Assembly: GCF_900119915.1 (NCBI RefSeq)
Contig: NZ_LT635455.1
Location: forward strand, 868,001-932,000
Length of the DNA stretch: 64,000 bases
Source of the DNA: Olsenella timonensis
GTDB taxonomy: Bacteria; Actinomycetota; Coriobacteriia; Coriobacteriales; Atopobiaceae
Direction: 5' to 3'
Shown here: piece after piece, positions 15,830-25,417 of the stretch
Position numbering within the stretch: the stretch's first letter is position 1
How the letters are laid out: the number at the start of each line of letters is the position of its first letter
Notes under the pieces: model-generated
What the model was told of the DNA's origin: nothing
Databases searched by the model: none
What the model saw: the letters and a program-made list of their open reading frames with translations, nothing else
Made by a program: the position numbers and the translations under genes

Positions 15830-16819
15830 ATGACCACCATCTGCGTAGACGTCATGGGCGCCGACAAGGAGCCCGAGGTCCTGCTCGAGGGCGTGGCCCA
15901 GGCGCTCGCCGACGACCCTGGACTCGAGGTGCTCGTCGCCGGGTCGGCCGAGGTGGTCGAGCCCTTCGCCGCCTCCCATGACCGTGCTCGCGCCCTCGTG
16001 ACGACCGAGGTCATCGCGATGTCGGAGCATCCTGCGAACGCCGTTCGCCAGAAGAAGGACGCGAGCATCGTGCGCGCTGCCGCCGCCGTGCGCGCCGGCG
16101 ACGCGGACGGGCTCTTCTCCGCCGGCTCCACCGGCGCTGTGCTCACCGCCGCCACCTTTGGCGTCGGGCGCATCAGGGGCATCAAGCGCCCTGCGCTCTC
16201 CCTGCCGTTCCCGGGGATCTCGGGGCGCCCCACGGTGTTTCTCGACATGGGGGCCAACGCTGACGTCAAGCCAGACGTGCTCGTGCAGTTTGCCCACATG
16301 GGCCGCGCCTACTCACGCGCCATCCTGGGCGTCGCCGAGCCGCGCGTGGGCCTGCTCTGCAACGGCTCCGAGGACACCAAGGGCTCGGAGATGGCGCTCG
16401 CCTACCATGCCGCGCTCGAGGCCGGCGACTGCGGCTTCGCGGGCAACGCGGAGGGCACGGACCTGCTCGCCGGAACCTTCGACGTGATCGTCGCCGACGG
16501 CTTCACCGGCAACGTTGCCCTCAAGTCGCTCGAGGGCACGGGAAAGTTCGTCATCAAGCGCCTCAAGGCCGCGATGGAGGCGTCGCTCGCCAACAAGATC
16601 GGCATGGCGCTGCTCGCCTCCTCGCTCAAGTCGCTCGCCGCCGAGATGTCCGGCGACGAGTACGGCGGCGCCATTCTGCTCGGGCTTCGCGCGCCGGTGG
16701 TCAAGGGGCATGGGGCCACGAGCGCGCAGGCCGTGCGCAAGGGGACGCTCGCCGCCGCGGCGGCCGTGCGCGCCGGGCTCTGCGACAAGATCGCCGCGGC
16801 GTGCGATATAGCTGGATGA
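15830..16819 (+). CDS. plsX: Phosphate acyltransferase PlsX
   Basis: A 329-residue peripheral-membrane enzyme that makes acyl phosphate from acyl-ACP for phosphatidic acid synthesis. N-terminal ICVDVMGADKEPEVLLEG; SAGSTGAVLTAATFGVGRI; DMGANADVKPDVLVQFA; GFTGNVALKSLEG. The ATG follows GGGGGAG by 2-3 nt. It heads plsX-acpP-rnc-smc-ftsY-ffh and is functionally linked to FakA at 8.8 kb, which supplies acyl phosphate from external fatty acids. Confidence 0.96.
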   Translation: MTTICVDVMGADKEPEVLLEGVAQALADDPGLEVLVAGSAEVVEPFAASHDRARALVTTEVIAMSEHPANAVRQKKDASIVRAAAAVRAGDADGLFSAGSTGAVLTAATFGVGRIRGIKRPALSLPFPGISGRPTVFLDMGANADVKPDVLVQFAHMGRAYSRAILGVAEPRVGLLCNGSEDTKGSEMALAYHAALEAGDCGFAGNAEGTDLLAGTFDVIVADGFTGNVALKSLEGTGKFVIKRLKAAMEASLANKIGMALLASSLKSLAAEMSGDEYGGAILLGLRAPVVKGHGATSAQAVRKGTLAAAAAVRAGLCDKIAAACDIAG

Positions 16820-16855
16820 TGCAAAGGGAACGCACCCTTCCGGCGTCGGCCGGGG

Positions 16856-16861
16856 TAGAAT
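16856..16861 (+). promoter_or_regulatory. Possible acpP -10 element
   Basis: TAGAAT 27 nt before the acpP ATG in the 68-nt plsX-acpP gap; a -35 is not evident. Confidence 0.35.
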
Positions 16862-16887
16862 CGAAGAAAGCCGGACAAGGAGGAACC

Positions 16888-17127
16888 ATGGACCGTGACG
16901 CAATTCTCGCCAAGGTCATCGAGGTCGTCGAGGACACGCTCTCGCTCGGCGACGACGTGACGCTCGACGAGGCCACCAACCTGAAGGAGCTCGGCGCCGA
17001 CTCGTTCGACCTGCTCGAGCTCGTGACCGCCCTCGAGGACGAGTTCTCCATGACCTTCGAGGACGACGCGGTGCGCACGATCGCCACCGTCGGCCAGGTG
17101 GTCGACGCCATCTCCGCAGCACAGTAG
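16888..17127 (+). CDS. acpP: Acyl carrier protein
   Basis: A 79-residue, very acidic ACP. The phosphopantetheine-attachment serine is in ELGADSFDLLELV (DSF in place of the usual DSL). The start is fixed by a strong AAGGAGG site 4-5 nt before ATG 16888. It carries acyl chains for fatty acid synthesis and is the donor partner of PlsX. Confidence 0.96.
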   Translation: MDRDAILAKVIEVVEDTLSLGDDVTLDEATNLKELGADSFDLLELVTALEDEFSMTFEDDAVRTIATVGQVVDAISAAQ

Positions 17128-17142
17128 GCGGGGGTCCGATCG

Positions 17143-17871
17143 TTGAAGATGCAGGCGAGGGTGGCCGAGGCCGAGCGGGTCTGCGGCCACCACTTTGAGA
17201 ACCAGGACCTCATCGTCTCCGCCCTCACGCACCCCTCGGCCTCCGAGGGGCGCCCGGTCTCGGCATCCTACGAGCGCCTCGAGTTCCTCGGTGACTCCAT
17301 CCTCGGCGCCATCGTCGCGACCGACCTCTTCGAGCGGTTTCCCGAGATGGACGAGGGCGCGCTCACGCAGGCCAAGATCAGCCTCGTCTCGGGCAAGATG
17401 CTCTCGAGCGTTGCCGGCCGCCTGGGCCTGGCGCCGCTCATCGTGATGGGGGAGTCCGAGCGCGGCACCGGCGACCGCGGCATGCACTCGGCCCTCGAGA
17501 ACGTCTACGAGGCGCTCGTGGGCGCCCTCTACCTCGACGCGGGCTACGCGGCGACGCACGCGTTCGTGGCGGCCACGCTCGGCCCCGAGGTCTCCCCCGC
17601 GCTGGCCGAGAAGCCCATCAGCCCCAAGTCGCGCCTCCAGGAGATCACCCAGCGCGACCTTCACTGCGGCCCCGAGTACAGGCTCGTCTCCGAGGAGGGG
17701 CCGGCGCACGACCCCACGTTCACCTCCGTCGTCCTCGTGGAGGGCAGGCGGATCGGGCGCGGCACGGGCTCCTCGAAGAAGTCCTCGGAGAGCGCCGCCG
17801 CCGTCGACGCCCTCGTGCGCCTCGGCTATGCCGACGAGGGAGACTTCGACGGCTCGGGAACCACCAACTAG
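17143..17871 (+). CDS. rnc: Ribonuclease III
   Basis: A 242-residue dsRNA endonuclease. The catalytic signature YERLEFLGDSILGAIV is at about residues 44-60, a second acidic site is in ENVYEALVGALYLD, and a C-terminal dsRNA-binding domain includes GRGTGSSKKSSESAAA. The TTG start at 17143 is 8 nt after GCGGGGG; ATG 17149 is an alternative two codons in. It processes rRNA and structured RNAs. Confidence 0.95.
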   Translation: MKMQARVAEAERVCGHHFENQDLIVSALTHPSASEGRPVSASYERLEFLGDSILGAIVATDLFERFPEMDEGALTQAKISLVSGKMLSSVAGRLGLAPLIVMGESERGTGDRGMHSALENVYEALVGALYLDAGYAATHAFVAATLGPEVSPALAEKPISPKSRLQEITQRDLHCGPEYRLVSEEGPAHDPTFTSVVLVEGRRIGRGTGSSKKSSESAAAVDALVRLGYADEGDFDGSGTTN

Positions 17872-17892
17872 CGCGCGAGAAGGACGTGGAAG

Positions 17893-20800
17893 TTGTACCT
17901 TAAGTCGCTGACACTCAAGGGGTTCAAGTCCTTCGCGGACCGCACCCACATGGTCTTCGACCCGGGCCTCACCGTGGTCGTGGGCCCCAACGGCTCCGGC
18001 AAGTCGAACGTCTCCGACGCGATTCTGTGGGTGCTGGGCGAGCAGAGCGCCAAGCAGCTCCGCGGCCAGGCGATGGAGGACGTCATCTTCTCGGGCTCGT
18101 CGGCACGCTCGGCGGTGGGCGTCGCCGAGGTCACGCTCGTGCTCGACAACTCCGACCACACGCTTCCCATCGACTTCGCCGAGGTGGGAATCACGCGGCG
18201 GATGTATCGCTCGGGGGAGTCCGAGTACCTGATCAACGGGGCGCCGAGCCGGCTCATGGACGTGCAGGACATCCTCCACGACTCGGGCCTGGGCAAGGAC
18301 ACCCACTCGATCATCTCGCAGGGCAAGCTCGACTCGATCCTCTCGAGCCGCCCCGAGGAGCGCCGCGCGCTGATCGAGGAGGCGGCAGACATATCCAAGC
18401 ACCGCCGTCGCAAGGAGCGCAGCCAGCGGAAGCTCGTCTCCATGGACGAGAACCTCGCGCGCGCCAAGATGCTCTCCCGCGAGATCGCGCGCCAGCTGCG
18501 CCCGCTCGAGCGGCAGGTCGACAAGGCCCAGCGGGCCCGGCAGCTCGAGGACGAGCTCAAGGAGCTCGAGGTGACGCTCGCCGTGGACGACCTGAGGCGG
18601 CTGCAGCAGGACTACGCGCGCCTCGAGGCGCGCGGCAGGGAGGCCGACGCCGCCTGCGAGCTCGCGCAGTATCGCCTGGACGAGAAGAGCGCCGAGCTCG
18701 AGAAGCTCCAGTCGCTGCTCGAGCAGAAGGGGCTGTTCGTGGGCGACCTCGGCGAGCAGCGCCGTCGCATGCAGGACCTCCTCGGCAGGATGGACGCGGA
18801 CATGCGCCTTCTCGAGGAGAAGGGCAAGAACATGGTCTCGCGCCTCTCCGACATGCGCATGCAGCTCTCGACGATGGAGAAGCAGCGCTCCGACGCCGCC
18901 GAGGAGCACGAGGGCGTGGCCGGAGAGCTCTCGGACGCCCGCGTGCGCGAGGCGAGCCTGCGCGAGTCCCTCGAGGCGCTCTCCCGTGCCGCGCGCGAGG
19001 CGAGCGAGCGCCGCCGCGCCGTCGACGAGGAGCTCGCCGGCATCACCGCCGAGGAGCGCGCCGCGCGCACCGAGGCGGACCGCGAGACGCTCGCCTATGC
19101 CAAGCTCGAGGACCAGATCAGCAACGCCGAGGTGGAGGACCAGATGTTCGCCTCCCGCCTCGCGCAGCTCGAGGAGACGGCGCGCACGGCCGAGGAGGCC
19201 ATCGCCGAGCGCGACCGGCGCGTCGAGGGGCTCGAGGGGGAGCTCTCCGAGGAGCGCCGCCGCGAGTCCGCCCTCGTCGCCTCCGTGACGGGCCTCACCA
19301 CGGCGCTCGAGTCGGCCCGCGCCGAGCACACCGTGGCCCAGCGCGAGCTCTCGTCCGCCGCGGCCACCCTCGACGCGCTGAGGGCGGTGGACTCGGACGT
19401 GGAGTCGGCCACGCCGCTCGTCGCCGCGCTCGCCTCCGACGAGGCTCGCGTCAGGTGCCGCCTCGCCGACCTCGTCGACGCCGACTCGGAGGTCGAGTCG
19501 CTCGTGGAGCGGCTCCTGGGCGACGACCTCGCCGCCCTCGTCGTCGGCGGCTCGGATGACGTCGCCGCCCTCGCGCGCCGGGCGCTCTCGCTCACCGACC
19601 GCGAGGGCCGCGCCGCGCTCGTCGCGTCCGCACCCGCCGTCGCGCCCTCGCCCTCGGACGCCCCGGGCACCCCCCTCGTCTCGCGCCTGCGCGTCTCTGA
19701 CGAGGCCAGGCCGCTGCTCGAGGCCCTTCTCGGGGGCGTGCGCATCGTCGCCGACGCCGACGAGGCCATCCGCTCTCACGAGGCGGCCCCGGAGGCGGTC
19801 TACGTCACCCTCGACGGGGTCGTCGCGCTGCCCGACGGCCGCGTCCACGTCGGGACCGCCCCCTCCGGCGAGGCGGGCGCGCTCGAGCGCAAGCGTCGCA
19901 TCCGCGAGCTGGAGGCCGGCATGGGGGCGCTCGAGGAGCGCCTCGCCGCTGCCGTCGACGCCGTCGCCGAGGCGGAGGAGCGCCTCGCGGGGGCGCGCGA
20001 GGAGTCCGCCGCGGCGAAGGGGGAGATCGCCCGGCTCCAGGCGGAGATCTCCTCGACGACGGCCGAGCGCGGTCGCCTGGAGGCGCAACTCGCGGGCGCC
20101 GCGTCCGAGCGCGCCCAGGTGACCAAGAGGCGCGAGGCGTCCGCCGAGCGGGCCACCGCCGCGCGGGCGCAGATCGAGGAGCACAGGTCCGCCGCCCGCG
20201 CCGCGCGCGAGCTGGCCGACGAGCTCGCGGGTCGCCTCGCCGAGCGCACCGCGGAGCACGAGGAGGCGGTGCGCGCCCAGGGCAAGGCGTCCAAGGAGCT
20301 CTCTGACGGGCGGCTCGAGCTCGCCATGACGAGCGAGCGCCGCGCCGGCCTCGAGCGCCGCGACCGCGAGCTCTCCGCCCGCGTCGCCGAGCTCGACGCA
20401 CGCATCGACGCCACCCGTCGCTCTTCTCGCTCGCTCGAGGTCGTCCGCCTGCGCGTCGACCCGCTGCACGACCGCTACGACGCCATCCGCGAGCGCGCCC
20501 TGGAGTGGGCGGCGCGCCTGAAGGACCGCGCCTCGCTCGCCGAGGCGGACTCCGACTCGCTCAAGCGCACGATCGGCGATGCACGCGAGGCGGTGAGCGC
20601 GGCATCCGCCGAGCTCGAGGGGGCCCGCTCCGCGGCGACCGCCGTCAAGGTGGACCTCGGCAAGCTCGAGGTCCAGGTCCAGGGTGCCGTGAACGCCATC
20701 GTTGCCACGGGAGCCGTGCTCGACGAGGCGCTCGAGTGCCCGCCGCCCGAGGACAGGGAGGCGGCGGAGCGCCGCGCCGACTCCCTTCGCTCCCAGATCG

Positions 20801-21426
20801 AGTCCATCGGCCCGGTCAACGCCGTCGCGATGGACGAGTACCTGCGTCTCAAGGAGCGCTTCGACTACATCGACGAGCAGGTCCACGACCTCGAGGACGC
20901 CCGCGTGTCCCTGCGCAAGATCACCGCGGCCATCGACCGCAAGATGCGCAACCGGTTCCTCACCGTGTTCGAGCGCGTGAACGCCAACTTCTCGGAGATA
21001 TTCGCGCTGCTGTTCCCGGGCGGCCAGGCGCACATCGAGATGACGGACCCCGACAACCCCTCGGAGACCGGTATCGAGATCGTCGCCCAGCCGCGCGGCA
21101 AGCGGCTCTCCAAGATGATGCTCATGAGCGGCGGGGAGAAGTCGCTCACGGCGCTGGCGCTGCTGTTCGCCGTCTACAAGGTGCGCACGGTACCGTTCTA
21201 CGTCTTCGACGAGGTCGAGGCCGCGCTCGACGACTCGAACCTCTCCAAGCTGCTCGACGCAATCGAGCGGCTCAAGGCAACGACGCAGCTCATCGTGATC
21301 TCCCACCAGCGGCGCACGATGGAGCAGGCCGACGTGCTCTACGGCGTCTCCATGCAGGCGGACGGCGTGAGCCGCGTGGTGTCCCAGCGACTCGACCAAG
21401 AGACCGGAAAGGTGGTTGATGCGTAG
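17893..21426 (+). CDS. smc: Chromosome segregation ATPase SMC
   Basis: An 1177-residue SMC. The N-terminal head has LKGFKSFADRT and Walker A GPNGSGKSN; two long coiled coils flank a hinge at about residues 500-640 (RCRLADLVDADSEVE; DALLGG-type region). The C-terminal head has the signature LMSGGEKSLTALALL and Walker B VFDEVEAALDD. It organises the chromosome with ScpA/ScpB, not in this window. TTG start 21 nt after rnc, preceded by GAGAAGGACGTGG. Its reading-frame bias creates a very long antisense frame that I do not accept as a gene. Confidence 0.97.
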   Translation: MYLKSLTLKGFKSFADRTHMVFDPGLTVVVGPNGSGKSNVSDAILWVLGEQSAKQLRGQAMEDVIFSGSSARSAVGVAEVTLVLDNSDHTLPIDFAEVGITRRMYRSGESEYLINGAPSRLMDVQDILHDSGLGKDTHSIISQGKLDSILSSRPEERRALIEEAADISKHRRRKERSQRKLVSMDENLARAKMLSREIARQLRPLERQVDKAQRARQLEDELKELEVTLAVDDLRRLQQDYARLEARGREADAACELAQYRLDEKSAELEKLQSLLEQKGLFVGDLGEQRRRMQDLLGRMDADMRLLEEKGKNMVSRLSDMRMQLSTMEKQRSDAAEEHEGVAGELSDARVREASLRESLEALSRAAREASERRRAVDEELAGITAEERAARTEADRETLAYAKLEDQISNAEVEDQMFASRLAQLEETARTAEEAIAERDRRVEGLEGELSEERRRESALVASVTGLTTALESARAEHTVAQRELSSAAATLDALRAVDSDVESATPLVAALASDEARVRCRLADLVDADSEVESLVERLLGDDLAALVVGGSDDVAALARRALSLTDREGRAALVASAPAVAPSPSDAPGTPLVSRLRVSDEARPLLEALLGGVRIVADADEAIRSHEAAPEAVYVTLDGVVALPDGRVHVGTAPSGEAGALERKRRIRELEAGMGALEERLAAAVDAVAEAEERLAGAREESAAAKGEIARLQAEISSTTAERGRLEAQLAGAASERAQVTKRREASAERATAARAQIEEHRSAARAARELADELAGRLAERTAEHEEAVRAQGKASKELSDGRLELAMTSERRAGLERRDRELSARVAELDARIDATRRSSRSLEVVRLRVDPLHDRYDAIRERALEWAARLKDRASLAEADSDSLKRTIGDAREAVSAASAELEGARSAATAVKVDLGKLEVQVQGAVNAIVATGAVLDEALECPPPEDREAAERRADSLRSQIESIGPVNAVAMDEYLRLKERFDYIDEQVHDLEDARVSLRKITAAIDRKMRNRFLTVFERVNANFSEIFALLFPGGQAHIEMTDPDNPSETGIEIVAQPRGKRLSKMMLMSGGEKSLTALALLFAVYKVRTVPFYVFDEVEAALDDSNLSKLLDAIERLKATTQLIVISHQRRTMEQADVLYGVSMQADGVSRVVSQRLDQETGKVVDA

Positions 21427-22327
21427 CATGGGTCTTCTCGACAGCCTGAGGGCGGGCCTCCAGCGGTCCCGCGAGGCAATCAACGAGATCTTCTACATGG
21501 GCGGCGAGGTCGGCGAGGACTTCTGGGAGGACCTCGAGGACACCCTCGTCATGGGCGACATGGGGGCGGAGGTCGCGATGCGCGTGACCGACGACCTGCG
21601 CGAGCAGGCTGCGCGCGAGAACCTCACCCGTGCCGACCAGCTGCGCGACGCGCTTGCGAGGCGCCTCGCGGCAGAGTTCCCGGCCGCCGCGCGCGACCCC
21701 TTCACCGACCTTCCGAGCTGCGTGCTGTTCGTCGGCATCAACGGGGCGGGCAAGACGACCACGGTCGGCAAGCTCGCCGGCCGCGCTCGCGAGTCCGGCG
21801 TCTCCTGCCTCATCGGCGGGGCAGACACGTTCCGCGCGGCCGCCATCGAGCAGCTCGAGGTCTGGGGCTCAAGGGCGGGCGTTGACGTCGTCACGCGCGA
21901 GCGCGGCGCCGACCCGGCGAGCGTGTGCTACGAGGTCGTGGACGAGGCCGAGCGACGCGGCAGCGAGCTCGTCCTGATCGACACGGCAGGGCGCCTGCAC
22001 ACCTCCGCCGACCTCATGCGCGAGCTCGCCAAGGTCGTGAACGTCACCCGGAAGCGCTCGTCGCTGCCCGTTGCCGTGGTGCTCGTCATCGACGCCACCA
22101 CCGGCCAGAACGGCCTGAACCAGGCCCGCGAGTTCAACGACGCCCTCGAGCTCGACGGCCTCATCGTCACCAAGCTCGACGGCACCGCCAAGGGCGGCAT
22201 CGCCCTCGCCATCTCCAGCCAGCTGGGGCTGCCCATCTATCGCATCGGCGTGGGCGAGTCCCTCGACGACCTCCAGACCTTCGACGCGCTCGAGTTCTGC
22301 CGGGCGCTCGTGGGTGAAGGGATGTAG
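21419..22327 (+). CDS. ftsY: Signal recognition particle receptor FtsY
   Basis: A 302-residue SRP-family GTPase. An N domain (residues 1-95) precedes the G domain with GINGAGKTTTVGKLA, DTFRAAAIEQL, DTAGRLHTSADLM and TKLDGTAKGG. The acidic A domain is absent, as in short Gram-positive FtsY. Three in-frame starts are possible (TTG 21416, ATG 21419, ATG 21428); I prefer 21419, 3-4 nt behind AAGGTGG and overlapping the smc stop. It docks ribosome-SRP complexes at the membrane with Ffh, encoded next. Confidence 0.95.
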   Translation: MRSMGLLDSLRAGLQRSREAINEIFYMGGEVGEDFWEDLEDTLVMGDMGAEVAMRVTDDLREQAARENLTRADQLRDALARRLAAEFPAAARDPFTDLPSCVLFVGINGAGKTTTVGKLAGRARESGVSCLIGGADTFRAAAIEQLEVWGSRAGVDVVTRERGADPASVCYEVVDEAERRGSELVLIDTAGRLHTSADLMRELAKVVNVTRKRSSLPVAVVLVIDATTGQNGLNQAREFNDALELDGLIVTKLDGTAKGGIALAISSQLGLPIYRIGVGESLDDLQTFDALEFCRALVGEGM

Positions 22328-22329
22328 CC

Positions 22330-23706
22330 ATGTTCAACTCTCTCTCCGACCGCCTCCAGGACACCTTCGAGCGCCTGCGCGGCAAGGGACGCCTCACCGA
22401 GGACGACATCAACGTCGCGATGCGCGAGATCCGCATGGCGCTGCTCGAGGCGGACGTCAACTATCGCGTGGTGAAGGAGTTCGTCGCCCGCTGCAAGGAG
22501 AAGTGCCTCACCGCCGAGGTCCTCTCCTCGCTCTCGCCGGCGCAGAACGTGGTCAAGGTGGTGCTCGACGAGCTCACGGTCCTTCTCGGCTCCACCGACT
22601 CCCGCCTCACGCTCGCGCAGAACCGCACGCCCAACGTGATCATGCTCGTGGGCCTGCAGGGCTCGGGCAAGACTACGGCCGCCGCAAAGCTCGCCTACCT
22701 CCTCAAGTCCCAGGGCCACAGCCCGCTGCTCGCCGCGTGCGACACGCACCGGCCGGCGGCCGCTGACCAGCTCGCCACGCTCGGCGCGGAGATCGGCGTC
22801 CCCGTCTTCCGCGGAGAGGGCAAGGACGCCGTCGCCGTGGCCGAGGGGTCGATCAGGGACGCCGTCGACCGTCTGTGCGACATCGTGATCGTCGACACCG
22901 CCGGTCGACTGCAGATCGACGAGGAGATGATGGAGGAGGCCGTCGCGATCAAGCGCGCGGTGCGCCCCGACCAGATCCTCATGGTCGTCGACGCCATGAC
23001 CGGCCAGGACATCGTCAACGTGGTCACGGAGTTCGCCAACCGCGTGGACTTTGACGGCGTGATCATGTCCAAGCTCGACGGCGACGCCCGTGGCGGCGGC
23101 GCGCTGTCGGTGCGCGAGGTCACCGGGAAGCCGATCAAGTTCGTCTCGATGGGGGAGAAGCCTGACTCGCTGGAGGTCTTCCACCCCGACCGCATGGCCA
23201 AGCGCATCCTGGGCATGGGCGACGTCGTGGGCATCATCGAGCAGGCGCAGAGGGTCGCCGACGAGCAGCAGGTGGCAGATGCCGAGCGGATGCTCCGCGA
23301 GGGCTTCACGATGGACGACCTCCTCGCCCAGATGCAGCAGATCCGCAAGATGGGCGGCCTGCAGAAGCTCGTCGGCATGATCCCCGGCATGGAGCGCGCG
23401 ATGGCGCAGGCCCCGCAGGCCGCGAGCGACGAGCAGCTCACGCGCATCGAGGCGATCATCCACTCGATGACCAGGGAGGAGCGCGCCCGCCCCAAGATCA
23501 TCAACGGGCAGCGGCGCCGTCGCATCGCAATGGGCTCTGGACGCAGCGTCCAGGAGGTCAACCAGCTCATCAAGCAGTGGGGCGAGATGAACAAGATGAT
23601 GGGCAAGATGCGCGGGCTGGCGGCCCAGGGCGGCGGCAAGAAGGGGCGTCGCGCCATGCAGCAGATGATGCGCAACATGGGCGGCGGCCAGGGGCTGCCG
23701 TTCTAG
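22330..23706 (+). CDS. ffh: Signal recognition particle protein Ffh
   Basis: A 458-residue SRP54 GTPase. N domain from the start (MFNSLSDRLQDTFERLRGKG), G domain with GLQGSGKTTAAAKLA, DTHRPAAADQL, DTAGRLQIDEEM and SKLDGDARGGG, then a methionine-rich M domain from about residue 300 that ends in repeated MMGKMRG/MQQMMRNMGG. It binds 4.5S RNA and signal peptides. It starts 2 nt after the ftsY stop; last gene of the plsX operon. Confidence 0.97.
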   Translation: MFNSLSDRLQDTFERLRGKGRLTEDDINVAMREIRMALLEADVNYRVVKEFVARCKEKCLTAEVLSSLSPAQNVVKVVLDELTVLLGSTDSRLTLAQNRTPNVIMLVGLQGSGKTTAAAKLAYLLKSQGHSPLLAACDTHRPAAADQLATLGAEIGVPVFRGEGKDAVAVAEGSIRDAVDRLCDIVIVDTAGRLQIDEEMMEEAVAIKRAVRPDQILMVVDAMTGQDIVNVVTEFANRVDFDGVIMSKLDGDARGGGALSVREVTGKPIKFVSMGEKPDSLEVFHPDRMAKRILGMGDVVGIIEQAQRVADEQQVADAERMLREGFTMDDLLAQMQQIRKMGGLQKLVGMIPGMERAMAQAPQAASDEQLTRIEAIIHSMTREERARPKIINGQRRRRIAMGSGRSVQEVNQLIKQWGEMNKMMGKMRGLAAQGGGKKGRRAMQQMMRNMGGGQGLPF

Positions 23707-23717
23707 CCCCCCTCTCC

Positions 23718-23830
23718 GGGTTTGGGATCTCCTTCCCGACGGAAATATGATTGGATCTTACGTAATCCCAGCTCCTGTGGCTGGGATTACCTCTTCCTCG
23801 GGCGATCGCTCGAAATAACGGACCCAAACC
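23718..23830. repeat. About 113-bp palindromic element after ffh
   Basis: GGGTTTGGGATC at 23718-23729 is inverted as GACCCAAACC at 23821-23830. Inside lies a perfect 11-bp hairpin GTAATCCCAGC / GCTGGGATTAC (23762-23772, 23780-23790), which may end the ffh transcript although it lacks a T-run. A second hairpin, GGACCCAA / TTGGGTCC (23820-23849), ends in a T-containing tract when read on the minus strand and could terminate the leftward gene. The end sequence matches an element of similar span at 34032-34145. Confidence 0.7.
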
Positions 23831-23874
23831 GTAGCGAGGGCTTGGGTCCGGAGGCGGCGGGTCGCGTGCCGGGT

Positions 23875-25314
23875 CTAGTGGTGTACCACCACGACGTCGC
23901 CGACCTTGACGAGGCCATAGAGCGACTCGGCCTTGTCAAGCGGGAGGTTCACGCAGCCGTGACTGCCGTTCCACTGGTAGATGCTGCCGCCGAAGCTCGA
24001 GCGAGCGGAGTCGTGCAGGGCGACCAAGTTGTTGATGAACGGCATCCAGTACGAGACCGGGGTCTCGTAGTCGGGCTCGCCGTCTTCGTCCCAGTCGAGG
24101 CCGATGAGGACGGTGTTGCGCGTCATGTTGCCGTTGATCGTGTACACGCCGTCGGGCGTGCCCCAGCCCTGGGAGGGCTGGCCGCTGACGCAGGCGGACT
24201 CCCACACGAGCGAGCCGTCGTCCCCGTACATGCGGACGTACTGCTCGGAGATGTCGATGTCGATGTAGCGCGCACCCCAGTCGCGCCCTCCGGCGTCCGG
24301 GACGACCTGGCCGCGCTCGTCGAAGGGCACCTCGACGGCCTGCGGCTCCCCGGCGCTCACGGCCGCGACCAGGGCGTCGGCGATCCCCGACTCGCTGACC
24401 TTCCAGCCGTAGGTACCGCCCGAGACGCTCACCTGCTTCCCGTCGGCGCGCGTGTAGGTGCGCTCGGCCCCGACGGTGTTGAGTCGGTCGACGCTCTGGG
24501 TCGCCCAGCTTGCGACGGCGTCGGAGTTGAGCGACACGGTGAGGTCGTCGGCGACGCTCACCCAGCCGGCGATGACGTCTGCGGTGAGCTCGGCCGCCGT
24601 CTCGCCGTCGAGCGTGAGCGTGGACCCCGCCGCACCGAGGAAGGCGTTCGCGGCGTCGCATGCGTCGTGCAGGGCGTCGTCCGAGTCGGCGAGCTGGTCC
24701 GCCCCTATCGCGATCTCCGCGTCCCTGGCGGTGAAGCCCTGGGAGAGCGCCTCGACCAGCGCGTCATCGTCGAGGTACTGGGGCAGGACCGAGGCGTCGA
24801 GTCCAAACGACCCCGCCTCCGCGTCAAAGACGACCGCCTTGCCGCCGAGGCTCGCCGCGGTCTCCTGCGCGGCGTCCTCGAGGGGCTCGAACAGGGCGAG
24901 GAGCGCCTCGCGGTCAAAGACGACCGCGCTCGTGGCGCTCACGGTGCGCGACCCCTGGGAGAGCCCGAGCGGCCAGGTCCAGGGGCTGGTGGCGGCGATC
25001 GCCTCTCTGGCGTAGGCCTCGCCGTCATAGGCGAGGCCGATCTGGTCGGCAGAAATCGTGAGGTCGACGCCGTCACCGGTGACGTGGGCCTGGTACCCCG
25101 CGAACGCGTCGGCCTTCTCCTCGGCCACCTCGCTGGCGCGCCTGAGCGAGACGTCGGCGCCGTCGAGCGTGGTTCCCGGCATGAAGAAGAGGTGGAAGTA
25201 GACGACGCCGCCAAGGTAGGCGAGAAGGGCCGCGGCGAGCAGCGCGATCGTTGCTATCAGCGCCCGACGGCCTCCCTTGGTCTTCGGGGCGGGCATGTTC
25301 ATATGATCTGCCAT
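23875..25314 (-). CDS. L,D-transpeptidase (YkuD) with PG-binding-4-type repeats
   Basis: A 479-residue membrane-anchored cell-wall enzyme. After a short basic cytoplasmic tail, one transmembrane helix lies at about residues 18-42. Two large extracytoplasmic segments follow (about 50-330), with the TYGWKVS element typical of putative peptidoglycan-binding domains that precede YkuD. The catalytic domain has VALHDSARSSFGGSIYQWNG and the active-site SHGCVNLP. It should form 3-3 crosslinks or attach proteins to peptidoglycan. It stands alone, convergent with ffh and divergent from the SpoU gene. The start is uncertain among ATGs at 25314, 25302 and 25296. Confidence 0.9.
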   Translation of the reverse strand: MADHMNMPAPKTKGGRRALIATIALLAAALLAYLGGVVYFHLFFMPGTTLDGADVSLRRASEVAEEKADAFAGYQAHVTGDGVDLTISADQIGLAYDGEAYAREAIAATSPWTWPLGLSQGSRTVSATSAVVFDREALLALFEPLEDAAQETAASLGGKAVVFDAEAGSFGLDASVLPQYLDDDALVEALSQGFTARDAEIAIGADQLADSDDALHDACDAANAFLGAAGSTLTLDGETAAELTADVIAGWVSVADDLTVSLNSDAVASWATQSVDRLNTVGAERTYTRADGKQVSVSGGTYGWKVSESGIADALVAAVSAGEPQAVEVPFDERGQVVPDAGGRDWGARYIDIDISEQYVRMYGDDGSLVWESACVSGQPSQGWGTPDGVYTINGNMTRNTVLIGLDWDEDGEPDYETPVSYWMPFINNLVALHDSARSSFGGSIYQWNGSHGCVNLPLDKAESLYGLVKVGDVVVVHH

Positions 25315-25417
25315 GGGAGCACCTGGCTTTTCTCGTTCCAGTCGATGTTTGCGTTCCTTATCGTAACCTAGGGTGTGCGCGCATGTCGCGGGGTATCGGT
25401 GAGTTTACGGGAGGATT

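Noticed and set aside
16402-21483. A 1693-codon open frame on the minus strand across smc, rnc and plsX
   Set aside because: It is antisense to well-supported genes and arises from high GC and codon bias; its translation is low-complexity (Leu/Arg/Gly/Val) with no domain.
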